Assembly (NCBI GenBank): GCA_038254365.1
Contig: JBBSGI010000085.1
Coordinates: 1-11,453 of the forward strand
Origin: JAWWPG01 sp038254365
Lineage (GTDB): Bacteria; Actinomycetota; Actinomycetes; Propionibacteriales; Nocardioidaceae
DNA: 11,453 nt
Direction of reading: 5' to 3'
The notes under the pieces: model-generated
Database searches by the model: none
Told to the model about the DNA's origin: nothing
The model's input: only the letters and a program-made list of their open reading frames with translations
Made by a program: the position numbers and the translations under genes
Part shown: piece by piece, positions 1-5,943 of the stretch
How positions within the stretch are numbered: the stretch's first letter is position 1
How the letters are laid out: each line of letters begins with the position of its first letter

Positions 1-260
1 ACCGGTGGCAGACGATGGCCCGAGCCACCCTTCGTGACGACATGCACGCCGTGCACGCTGCGTTGACGGCACTGGTGCTCTCGTCCACCGAGGCGTCGCT
101 GCCGCCGAAGAAGCGAGTGGCTGCCTGGGAGGTGGCCGACCAACTCGTCGTCCGGCGTGCGCACGCCACGCTGCGGGAGATCACCGCGGAGGAGGACTCA
201 GACCTGGCCCGGCTCTCGGTAGGATTGCGCGTCGTACGCACGATGCTGCCGACGCCCTGA
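1..260 (+). CDS. NAD-specific glutamate dehydrogenase, C-terminal end (partial, cut by left edge)
   Basis: The frame is open from the first complete codon at position 3 and ends at TGA 258-260. The ATG at 15 is therefore probably an internal methionine and not a start. The roughly 85 visible residues begin RWQTMARATLRDDMHAVHAAL and end with a helical segment containing ARLSVGLRVVRTML. This closely resembles, from memory of the family, the extreme C-terminus of the large (about 1,600-residue) bacterial NAD-dependent glutamate dehydrogenase, where a run like RWxxLARAALRDDLYxAHxALT precedes a final 'DLATLSVALRxLR' helix. That enzyme oxidatively deaminates glutamate to 2-oxoglutarate and ammonia in the cytoplasm. 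The catalytic core lies outside the window, so the assignment rests on the tail alone. It is upstream of and co-directional with the ABC genes, with a 37-bp gap. Confidence 0.62.
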   Translation, partial: RWQTMARATLRDDMHAVHAALTALVLSSTEASLPPKKRVAAWEVADQLVVRRAHATLREITAEEDSDLARLSVGLRVVRTMLPTP

Positions 261-297
261 CGCGACGGCCAGCCTCCTCGCCTCGGACGGAGACCAG

Positions 298-1200
298 ATG
301 CCGGACATCATCGCCGTCTCCGACCTGCGCAAGAGCTACGAGGGCCGGCCCGCTGTCGACGGTGTCACCTTCAGCGTGCGCGCCGGAGAGTTCTTCGGGA
401 TCCTGGGACCGAACGGCGCCGGTAAGACCACCACGCTGGAGATGATCGAGGGGCTGCGGAAGCCGGACGGCGGTCAGGTGCGGCTGCTGGACCTGTCCCC
501 CTGGCCACGCAACGCGGCACTGCTGCCGCGCATCGGTGTCCAGCTGCAGGCGTCGGCGTTCTTCGAGCGGCTCACCGCCCGCGAGCAGATCCACACCTTT
601 GCCGCCCTGTACGGCGTCGGCCGCGCCCCCGCGGACGAGTGGCTCGAGCGGGTCGGCCTCGATGACTCTGCCGACACCAGAACCGAGAAGCTCTCCGGCG
701 GCCAGGTACAGCGCCTTACCATCGCCTGTTCGCTGGTGCACGACCCGGAGGTGCTGTTCCTCGACGAGCCGACCGCGGCGCTGGACCCGCAGGCCCGACA
801 CAACCTGTGGGACCTGCTCCGCGGGCTGAACGACCATGGCCGAACCGTCGTCCTCACGACGCACTACATGGACGAGGCCGAGGTCCTCTGCGATCGGGTC
901 GCGATCATGGACCACGGCAACATCTTGGAGCTGGACAGCCCGGCAGCGCTCATCCGCGAGCTGGACGCCGGGGTCCGGATCAGCCTCGAGCTGGGGACGA
1001 TCGCGCCGGATGACGCCCGCGCGCTTCCCGGTGTCGAGAGCGTCGACTCGGACGAATCCTCGGTGCTGTTGGCCACCCACGAGCCGGCCGAGGTGCTCGC
1101 GGCACTCGCCGAGCGTGACGCGCTGGCCGGGCTGCAGGTGAAGAGCGCCACGCTCGAGGACGTGTTCTTGACCCGCACCGGTCGGGAGTACCGCGCATGA
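298..1200 (+). CDS. ABC transporter ATP-binding protein (DrrA-like exporter ATPase)
   Basis: A 300-residue cytoplasmic ATPase that should power the permease encoded immediately downstream. All nucleotide-binding motifs are visible: Walker A GPNGAGKT at residues 37-44, Q-loop near Q84, signature LSGGQ at 132-136, Walker B VLFLDEPT at 152-159, D-loop ALD at 161-163 and switch histidine H189 in TTHYMDEAE. Residues from about 220 to 300 form the C-terminal extension common in the CcmA/DrrA-type ATPases that pair with ABC-2 permeases. The ATG at 298 is preceded by GGAGA (289-293), a close but acceptable Shine-Dalgarno site. The stop overlaps the next start as ATGA (1197-1200), so translational coupling is likely. 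The family exports drugs, antibiotics, lipids or polysaccharide precursors. The substrate cannot be read from the sequence. Confidence 0.95.
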   Translation: MPDIIAVSDLRKSYEGRPAVDGVTFSVRAGEFFGILGPNGAGKTTTLEMIEGLRKPDGGQVRLLDLSPWPRNAALLPRIGVQLQASAFFERLTAREQIHTFAALYGVGRAPADEWLERVGLDDSADTRTEKLSGGQVQRLTIACSLVHDPEVLFLDEPTAALDPQARHNLWDLLRGLNDHGRTVVLTTHYMDEAEVLCDRVAIMDHGNILELDSPAALIRELDAGVRISLELGTIAPDDARALPGVESVDSDESSVLLATHEPAEVLAALAERDALAGLQVKSATLEDVFLTRTGREYRA

Positions 1201-2276
1201 GAGTCGGGTGGCCGAGCCCCGCCTTCACCAGCCTCGCGTTGGCCATGGTGAAGGGCTTCGTCCGGGACCGCCAGGCGGTGTTCTTCTCGATCTTCTTCCC
1301 GCTGATGTTCCTGGTGCTCTTCGGTGGCATCTTCGCCAACCAGTCGACGAGCAAGTTCGACCTGGTCGAGGTGGGCCAAGTGAGCTTTCTCGACGCCATG
1401 GCCGGCCAGCAGCGGGCCGCCTTCGACTCCACGTTCACCGTCTCCAGGACCGACGATCGGCAGACCGCCCTCGATGAGGTGCGTAAGGGCGACGCCGGCG
1501 TGGCGGTCGAGCAGGTGGGGGACCGGGTGATCGCCCACTACAGCCGGGCCGACCCGGTGCAGGCCGCCGTGGTCCGGGGGACGCTCGCCGGCTTCGTTCA
1601 AGCAGTGGACCTGGCCGAAACCGGGCAGCCTCCAAAGTTCTCGTTCACCAGCCAGCAGGTGGAGGACCAGTCCCTGAAGACGATCCAGTACGTGACGCCG
1701 GGACTGCTCGGGTGGGCGATCGCCACCAGCGCGACGTTCGGTGCGGCGGCGACGTTGGTCGGGTGGCGGCGCAGCAAGCTGCTTCGGCGCCTGCGGCTGG
1801 CTCCGGTGTCCAGCGGCGCGGTGGTCGGCGCCCGGATCGGCGTGACGCTTGGGATCGCCCTGGTTCAGATGGCGATCTTCGTCGGGCTAGGGGTCGTGCT
1901 GTTCGGTCTCAGGCTCAGCGGCTACTGGTGGCTGGCGGTGCCCCTCCTCGTCTGCGGCACGCTCTGCTTCATGGCGATGGGGCTGCTCGCCGGCGCCGTG
2001 TCGAAGACCGTCGAAGGCGCGAGCGCGCTGGCCAACATCTTCGTGCTGCCGATGGCCTTCCTGTCCGGGTCATTCTTTTCCTTGGACAATGCTCCCGGCT
2101 GGCTGAACGTGGTCAGCCACCTGCTTCCGTTGCGCTATCTCAATGACGGGATGCTCGACGTGATGGTTCGTGGCCAAGGACCGAGCGCGGTGGCGCTGCC
2201 GATCGGTATCCTGCTCGGGTTCGCCGTGGTCGTCGTGGCCATCGCCGGTCGCCTCTTCCGCTGGGATACCGACTGA
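1197..2276 (+). CDS. ABC-2 type transporter permease
   Basis: A 359-residue membrane protein, the partner of the ATPase just upstream (4-bp ATGA overlap). Hydrophobic segments appear at about residues 27-47, 166-190, 214-236, 242-267, 278-297 and 330-353, giving six predicted membrane helices. A large extracytoplasmic loop lies between the first and second helices (about 48-165). This is the topology of ABC-2 membrane proteins of the YhgE/DrrB/LinY kind. The C-terminal region carries the usual family pattern around residues 285-315: a hydrophobic 'LPMAFLSGSFF' stretch, then 'LNVVSHLLPLRYLNDGM'. Together the two genes most likely make an exporter with two ATPases and two permeases. The substrate is unknown. 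The gene ends 22 bp before the broken phosphoesterase gene, with no obvious terminator between them. Confidence 0.92.
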   Translation: MRVGWPSPAFTSLALAMVKGFVRDRQAVFFSIFFPLMFLVLFGGIFANQSTSKFDLVEVGQVSFLDAMAGQQRAAFDSTFTVSRTDDRQTALDEVRKGDAGVAVEQVGDRVIAHYSRADPVQAAVVRGTLAGFVQAVDLAETGQPPKFSFTSQQVEDQSLKTIQYVTPGLLGWAIATSATFGAAATLVGWRRSKLLRRLRLAPVSSGAVVGARIGVTLGIALVQMAIFVGLGVVLFGLRLSGYWWLAVPLLVCGTLCFMAMGLLAGAVSKTVEGASALANIFVLPMAFLSGSFFSLDNAPGWLNVVSHLLPLRYLNDGMLDVMVRGQGPSAVALPIGILLGFAVVVVAIAGRLFRWDTD

Positions 2277-2298
2277 GAACCGAAGAGTGGGGTGAACA

Positions 2299-2757
2299 AT
2301 GCACAAGCGTCTCCTGGCGTCGGCGACCCTCGGGCTCGGTCTCTGCTTGCTCGCGGCGGCGCCCTCGAGCTCCAACGGGACGCCGGGCGGATCGTTGGCG
2401 AGTGCAGCTCAGGGCAGGCCTTCGCCGATCCAGCACGTGGCCATCATCTATCAGGAGAACCACACGTTCGACGACGTCCTGGGCGCGGTGTGCCAGACGC
2501 GCCAGACGCCGTGCAACGGCTATACCGGACCGGTCACGGTCTCCGACGGGACGACCATCGAGAACGTGGTGCAGCCGGACATCATCCCGGTCGTGGCCCA
2601 CGACCCGATAGCCCAGCGCCAAGGGCTGCGCAACCGCTGGAACCATGTCGTGGGTAGCTCCGCTCTATACGAGAGATTCCTTCTCGGAGGAGAACGGCCT
2701 GCACACCCATGGCAGGACAATCCACAGCGTAAGGATGGCGGCACGGCTTGCACATAG
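2299..2757 (+). pseudogene. Secreted phosphoesterase (acid phosphatase / phospholipase C family), truncated
   Basis: The open frame encodes 152 residues. A Sec-type signal peptide is visible at about residues 1-30 (basic MHKR, then a Leu/Ala-rich core). It is followed by the N-terminal hallmark of the phosphoesterase family PF04185: IQHVAIIYQENHTFDDVLG (about residues 44-62), whose Glu-Asn pair binds the active-site metal or phosphate in AcpA and PlcC-type enzymes. Similarity to the family continues to about NRWNHVVG (near residue 119) and then stops abruptly. The last 30 or so residues look unrelated and the frame ends at TAG 2755. Family members are normally 400 residues or more, so the catalytic body is missing. 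I see no continuation in the other plus-strand frames before prfB. The ATG at 2299 has a GAGTGGGG purine run upstream. This is most likely a deletion remnant; a functional small secreted protein is possible but unsupported. Confidence 0.72.
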
Positions 2758-2873
2758 TCAACTTGGGCCATTGCCAGCGGTCACTCGGCGTGGCTAGACC
2801 GCGCAGACGGGTACTGCGCCACGTGGGCTAACATCCCCAGTTCTCGCTAGGCAGCTGCCCTACCTGGCTTAGC

Positions 2874-2889
2874 GCCGCAGCTTTGCGGC
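2874..2889. promoter_or_regulatory. Short perfect inverted repeat upstream of prfB
   Basis: GCCGCA (2874-2879) and TGCGGC (2884-2889) form a 6-bp stem with a 4-nt loop, GCTT. It lies 13 bp upstream of the putative prfB -10 box. No T-run follows, so it is not a classic intrinsic terminator for the broken gene upstream. It overlaps the place where a -35 element or an operator would sit. Its function is unknown and chance is possible at this GC content. Confidence 0.3.
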
Positions 2890-2902
2890 AGACGCGCGGG
2901 CG

Positions 2903-2908
2903 TACGCT
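2903..2908 (+). promoter_or_regulatory. Putative -10 box of prfB (leaderless start)
   Basis: TACGCT matches the actinobacterial -10 consensus TANNNT. Exactly seven nucleotides separate it from the GTG at 2916, so transcription would begin at the start codon. There is no Shine-Dalgarno-like purine run before that GTG, which agrees with a leaderless mRNA. A second TANNNT (TATCCT, 2908-2913) overlaps but is too close to the start codon. No good -35 hexamer is evident. Confidence 0.5.
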
Positions 2909-2915
2909 ATCCTGC

Positions 2916-4019
2916 GTGGCCGGACCGGACATCGCCGAGCGGATGAAGCAGCTCGACGCGACGCTGACGAGCATCGAACGCGTGCTCGACGTCGACAAGC
3001 TGCGGGCCGAGGTGGCCGAGCTTGGCGAACAGGTGGCCGCACCGGACCTGTGGGACGACCAGGCGAACGCACAACGGGTGACCGGCCGGCTGTCGGTGCT
3101 CCAGTCCGAGATCGAGCGGGTCACCGGCTTGCGGTCGCGGCTGGACGATGTCTCGATCATGGTCGACCTAGGCACCGAGGAGGGCGATCGGGCCACCCTG
3201 TCGGAGGCCGAGCAGGAGCTCGACCGCTTGGCTTCGGCCATCGAGGCTCTCGAGGTCCGGACACTGCTGGCCGGGGAGTACGACGAGCGCGATGCGCTGA
3301 TCTCGATCCGGTCCGGCGCCGGAGGCGTCGACGCCGCGGACTGGGCCGAGATGCTGATGCGGATGTACCTGCGCTGGGCCGAGCGGCACAAGTACCCGAC
3401 CGAGGTCTACGACACGTCGTACGCGGAGGAGGCCGGGATCAAGTCCGCGACGTTTGCCGTCAAGGCCCCGTACGCCTACGGCACGCTGAGCGTCGAGCAG
3501 GGAACCCATCGATTGGTCAGGATCTCGCCGTTCGACAACCAGGGCCGGCGCCAGACGTCGTTCGCTGCCGTCGAGGTGGTGCCGGTCATCGAGCAGACCG
3601 ACGAGATCGACATCCCCGAGGAGGACGTCAAGGTCGACGTCTTCCGCTCGTCGGGTCCTGGCGGCCAGAGTGTCAACACGACCGACTCCGCGGTGCGGCT
3701 CACTCACCTGCCGACCGGGCTAGTGGTCGCCGTACAGAACGAGAAGAGCCAGCTGCAGAACAAGAACACCGCGATGGTGGTCTTGAAGGCGCGGCTGCTT
3801 GCACTGAAACGGGCCGAGGAGAAGGCGACGCTCGACGAGATGCGCGGCGACGTGACGGCGGCCTGGGGCGACCAGATGCGCAGCTACGTGCTGAACCCTT
3901 ACCAGATGGTGAAGGACCTTCGCACCGAGCACGAGGAAGGCAACCCGTCCAGCGTGCTGGACGGTGACATCGACGCCTTCATCGAGGCGGGCATCCGCTG
4001 GCGCCGTGGACAGGAGTGA
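2916..4019 (+). CDS. prfB: Peptide chain release factor 2
   Basis: Encodes RF2, which recognises UGA and UAA stop codons in the ribosomal A site and triggers peptide release. The stop-codon recognition tripeptide SPF is at residues 204-206 (in VRISPFDNQGRRQTSF). The universal catalytic GGQ is at 249-251 (SSGPGGQSVNTTDSAVRL). The N-terminal helical domain precedes them. The open frame extends upstream to a TTG at 2883, but GTG at 2916 is preferred: it gives VAGPDIAERMKQL, aligning with the usual actinobacterial N-terminus, a 367-residue product (normal RF2 length) and a leaderless promoter spacing. There is no in-frame UGA near codon 25, so the autoregulatory +1 frameshift known from Escherichia coli prfB is absent, as is usual in this phylum. 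It is followed 115 bp later by ftsE, which appears to have its own promoter. Confidence 0.95.
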   Translation: MAGPDIAERMKQLDATLTSIERVLDVDKLRAEVAELGEQVAAPDLWDDQANAQRVTGRLSVLQSEIERVTGLRSRLDDVSIMVDLGTEEGDRATLSEAEQELDRLASAIEALEVRTLLAGEYDERDALISIRSGAGGVDAADWAEMLMRMYLRWAERHKYPTEVYDTSYAEEAGIKSATFAVKAPYAYGTLSVEQGTHRLVRISPFDNQGRRQTSFAAVEVVPVIEQTDEIDIPEEDVKVDVFRSSGPGGQSVNTTDSAVRLTHLPTGLVVAVQNEKSQLQNKNTAMVVLKARLLALKRAEEKATLDEMRGDVTAAWGDQMRSYVLNPYQMVKDLRTEHEEGNPSSVLDGDIDAFIEAGIRWRRGQE

Positions 4020-4121
4020 GGTCTGACACGATGGCCGGACTTTCTCGCAATTCGCGGGGGTCGGACACCTACCGGGACTCGCCAGCGGGCGGTCGTCCGT
4101 TAGTGCCCCCGGCGGGTCGCC

Positions 4122-4127
4122 TAAACT
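4122..4127 (+). promoter_or_regulatory. Putative -10 box of ftsE (leaderless start)
   Basis: TAAACT fits TANNNT and sits seven nucleotides before the GTG start of ftsE at 4135, the same spacing as the prfB site. No Shine-Dalgarno sequence lies in the intervening CGGGCCA. This suggests ftsEX can be transcribed independently of prfB as a leaderless mRNA. No convincing -35 hexamer was found. Confidence 0.55.
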
Positions 4128-4134
4128 CGGGCCA

Positions 4135-4824
4135 GTGATTCGCTTCGAGAAGGTGAGCAAGGCGTACGACGGGCAAAACCGGCCGGCGCTGGAGGGTGTC
4201 GACGTCGACATCGAGAAGGGTGAGTTCGTCTTCCTGGTGGGGCCGTCGGGTTCGGGCAAGTCGACCTTCCTCCGGCTGGTGCTCCGCGAGGCGCGTCCGA
4301 CCGCGGGTCGGGTCTACGTCGCCGGCAAGGAGATCAACCGGCTGGCCGGTTGGAAGGTCCCGAGCCTGCGACGCCAGATCGGCACCGTGTTCCAGGATTT
4401 CCGGTTGCTCCCGAACAAGACGGTGGGGCAGAACGTCGCCTTCGCGCTCCAGGTGATCGGCAAGCATAAGGCGGAAATCACCAAGCTGGTCCCGGAGGCG
4501 CTGGAGTTGGTCGGGCTCGACGGCAAGGAGAAGCGGATGCCGGACGAGCTCTCGGGCGGCGAGCAGCAGCGGGTCGCGATCGCTCGGGCGTTCGTCAACC
4601 GTCCGATGATCCTGATCGCCGACGAGCCCACCGGCAACCTCGACCCGACGACATCCGTCGGCATCATGAAGCTGCTGGACCGGATCAACCGCACCGGTAC
4701 CACGGTGATCATGGCGACCCATGACTCCGGAGTCGTCGACCAGATGCGTAAGCGGGTCATCGAGCTGCAGGCCGGCAAGGTGGTCCGCGACCAGGCCCGA
4801 GGGGTCTACGGCTATCAGAGCTAG
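4135..4824 (+). CDS. ftsE: Cell division ATP-binding protein FtsE
   Basis: Cytoplasmic ATPase subunit of the FtsEX complex at the division septum. It has 229 residues, the usual FtsE length. Motifs: Walker A GPSGSGKST at 36-44, Q-loop Q87 in the FtsE-typical VFQDFRLLPNKTVGQNV, signature LSGGEQQR at 139-146, Walker B ILIADEPT at 159-166, and H-loop histidine H196 in MATHD. ATP hydrolysis is not used for transport but to change the conformation of FtsX and so activate a cell-wall hydrolase outside the cell. The GTG at 4135 gives VIRFEKVSKAYDG, the standard N-terminus. ftsX follows after 15 bp, so the two are an operon. The long open frame on the opposite strand here is a GC-codon shadow. Confidence 0.97.
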   Translation: MIRFEKVSKAYDGQNRPALEGVDVDIEKGEFVFLVGPSGSGKSTFLRLVLREARPTAGRVYVAGKEINRLAGWKVPSLRRQIGTVFQDFRLLPNKTVGQNVAFALQVIGKHKAEITKLVPEALELVGLDGKEKRMPDELSGGEQQRVAIARAFVNRPMILIADEPTGNLDPTTSVGIMKLLDRINRTGTTVIMATHDSGVVDQMRKRVIELQAGKVVRDQARGVYGYQS

Positions 4825-4839
4825 AGGACGACACTCATC

Positions 4840-5757
4840 ATGCAACTGAGATATGTAGCCTCCGAGCTCGGCACCGGGCTCAAGCGCAACGTCTCGATGA
4901 CGATTGCCGTCATCTTGACGATCTGGATGTCGCTGACGCTGGTCGGGCTGGGACTGCTGATGCGCTCGCAGGTCACCAAGATCGAGAGCTACTTCGGCAG
5001 TCAGCTCGAGGTGCAGGTGGTGTTCTGTGCGCAGAACTCGCAAACCGACACGTGCGTCGGCGGGCAGGCGACGCCGGCGCAGGAGAGCGACGTCAAGCAG
5101 GTCATCGCCGCCAGCCCGGAAGTGTCGTCGTACCGATACCAGGCGCGCGCGGAGTCCTACCGGACGTTCCAGGCGACCCACACCGACGACCAGGGGAGGC
5201 CGGATGCGATCGCCAAGCTCCTCAAGGTCTCGGACATGTCCACCGGCTACTGGGTGAAGTTCAAGGACCCGGACCAGACTCAGGCGCTGATCACGTCGGT
5301 CAACCACCTGCCGGGGGTCGAGCAGATCATCGACATCCGCAAGCAGCTCGACCCGGTCTACCGGACCCTGAACATGCTCAAGTGGATGGCGCTCGGTGCG
5401 GCCGGACTGCTGGTGCTGGCGGCCGTCCTCCAGGTGTCCAACACGATCCGGCTCGCGGCGATGGCGCGCCGCCGGGAGATCGGGATCATGCGCCTGGTGG
5501 GTGCCTCGAGCCTGTATATCCAGCTGCCGTTTGTGCTGGAGGTGATCTTCTCGGCCCTGGTCGGGGCCGCCCTGGCGTGCGGCACGTTGGCTGTGGTGGT
5601 CAAGTGGTTCGTCCCGTGGCTGCATCGGGCGGTGCAGCTCTGGCCCTGGGTCAGCTGGTCGACCGCGATCCAGACGATGGTGTGGATGGTGCTCATCGCG
5701 GTGCTGCTTGCCATCGTCCCGACGGTCTTGATGACCCGCAAGTATCTCCGCGTCTAG
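4840..5757 (+). CDS. ftsX: Cell division membrane protein FtsX
   Basis: Membrane subunit of FtsEX, 305 residues, the normal length. Predicted membrane helices are at about 20-41, 181-203, 229-252 and 279-298. One large extracellular domain lies between helices 1 and 2 (about 42-178), the part that contacts the peptidoglycan hydrolase in characterised systems. The FtsX/MacB-like core is visible in the motif MARRREIGIMRLVGAS after helix 2. The extracellular domain contains two cysteines, C63 and C72, nine residues apart, followed by GGQATPAQ; they could form a disulfide on the oxidising side of the membrane. The ATG at 4840 is preceded by AGAGGA (4823-4828), which overlaps the ftsE stop codon; the spacing of 11 nt is slightly long. 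It is cotranscribed with ftsE. Confidence 0.96.
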   Translation: MQLRYVASELGTGLKRNVSMTIAVILTIWMSLTLVGLGLLMRSQVTKIESYFGSQLEVQVVFCAQNSQTDTCVGGQATPAQESDVKQVIAASPEVSSYRYQARAESYRTFQATHTDDQGRPDAIAKLLKVSDMSTGYWVKFKDPDQTQALITSVNHLPGVEQIIDIRKQLDPVYRTLNMLKWMALGAAGLLVLAAVLQVSNTIRLAAMARRREIGIMRLVGASSLYIQLPFVLEVIFSALVGAALACGTLAVVVKWFVPWLHRAVQLWPWVSWSTAIQTMVWMVLIAVLLAIVPTVLMTRKYLRV

Positions 5758-5761
5758 TCTC

Positions 5762-5790
5762 GCCTGGTCCTGGCCTGGTCCTGGCCTGGT
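5762..5790. repeat. 11-bp tandem repeat directly after ftsX
   Basis: The unit GCCTGGTCCTG occurs twice in perfect tandem (5762-5772, 5773-5783) and is followed by a partial third copy, GCCTGGT (5784-5790). It begins 4 bp after the ftsX stop codon. It is probably a replication-slippage product in non-coding DNA. I see no complementary arm that would make it a terminator. Confidence 0.75.
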
Positions 5791-5825
5791 ACGGACCTAG
5801 TCGCGGTGCTCCTCGCGCCATTGTG

Positions 5826-5856
5826 CCGGAGCCGGCCGTGACTCCGGTGGGTCACG
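5826..5856. promoter_or_regulatory. Overlapping inverted repeats between ftsX and the M23 peptidase gene
   Basis: Two overlapping dyads are present. CCGGAG (5826-5831) pairs with CTCCGG (5842-5847) across a 10-nt loop. CGTGAC (5837-5842) pairs with GTCACG (5851-5856) across an 8-nt loop. They share bases 5837-5847, so the two hairpins are mutually exclusive. No T-run follows. They could be a weak terminator, an operator or a mutually exclusive RNA switch, or chance in GC-rich DNA. The second dyad does not have the spacing of a CRP/GlxR site. Confidence 0.3.
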
Positions 5857-5943
5857 ACACCGCGCAAATCCCCAGAATCGGCTCGCCGTGCGCCTACGGT
5901 CGGTTACGCAAGGTTTGGCCACCCCTCACGTAAGGCTGTACCG

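Noticed and set aside
181..1080. 299-codon minus-strand frame opposite the ABC ATPase
   Set aside because: The plus-strand ATPase shows all ABC motifs. The reverse frame has no domain and is a GC shadow.
2883..2915. Upstream TTG start for prfB at 2883
   Set aside because: The extra 11 residues do not match RF2 N-termini and would overlap the putative promoter. GTG 2916 gives the normal length.
2656..2915. A tRNA or other structured RNA in the gap before prfB
   Set aside because: No T-loop consensus, acceptor pairing or known RNA motif could be found. Only a 6-bp hairpin at 2874-2889 is present.
2940..3000. Programmed +1 frameshift in prfB
   Set aside because: The reading frame is continuous from the GTG start through this region, with no in-frame UGA.
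4069..5625. 518-codon open frame on the minus strand opposite ftsE and ftsX
   Set aside because: It is the antisense shadow of two certain genes. Its composition is Arg/His/Asp/Gln-rich with no recognisable domain, as expected from GC-rich third positions.
5052..5933. 293-codon plus-strand frame overlapping ftsX
   Set aside because: It is an out-of-frame reading of ftsX, Gly/Arg/Pro-rich, with no domain.
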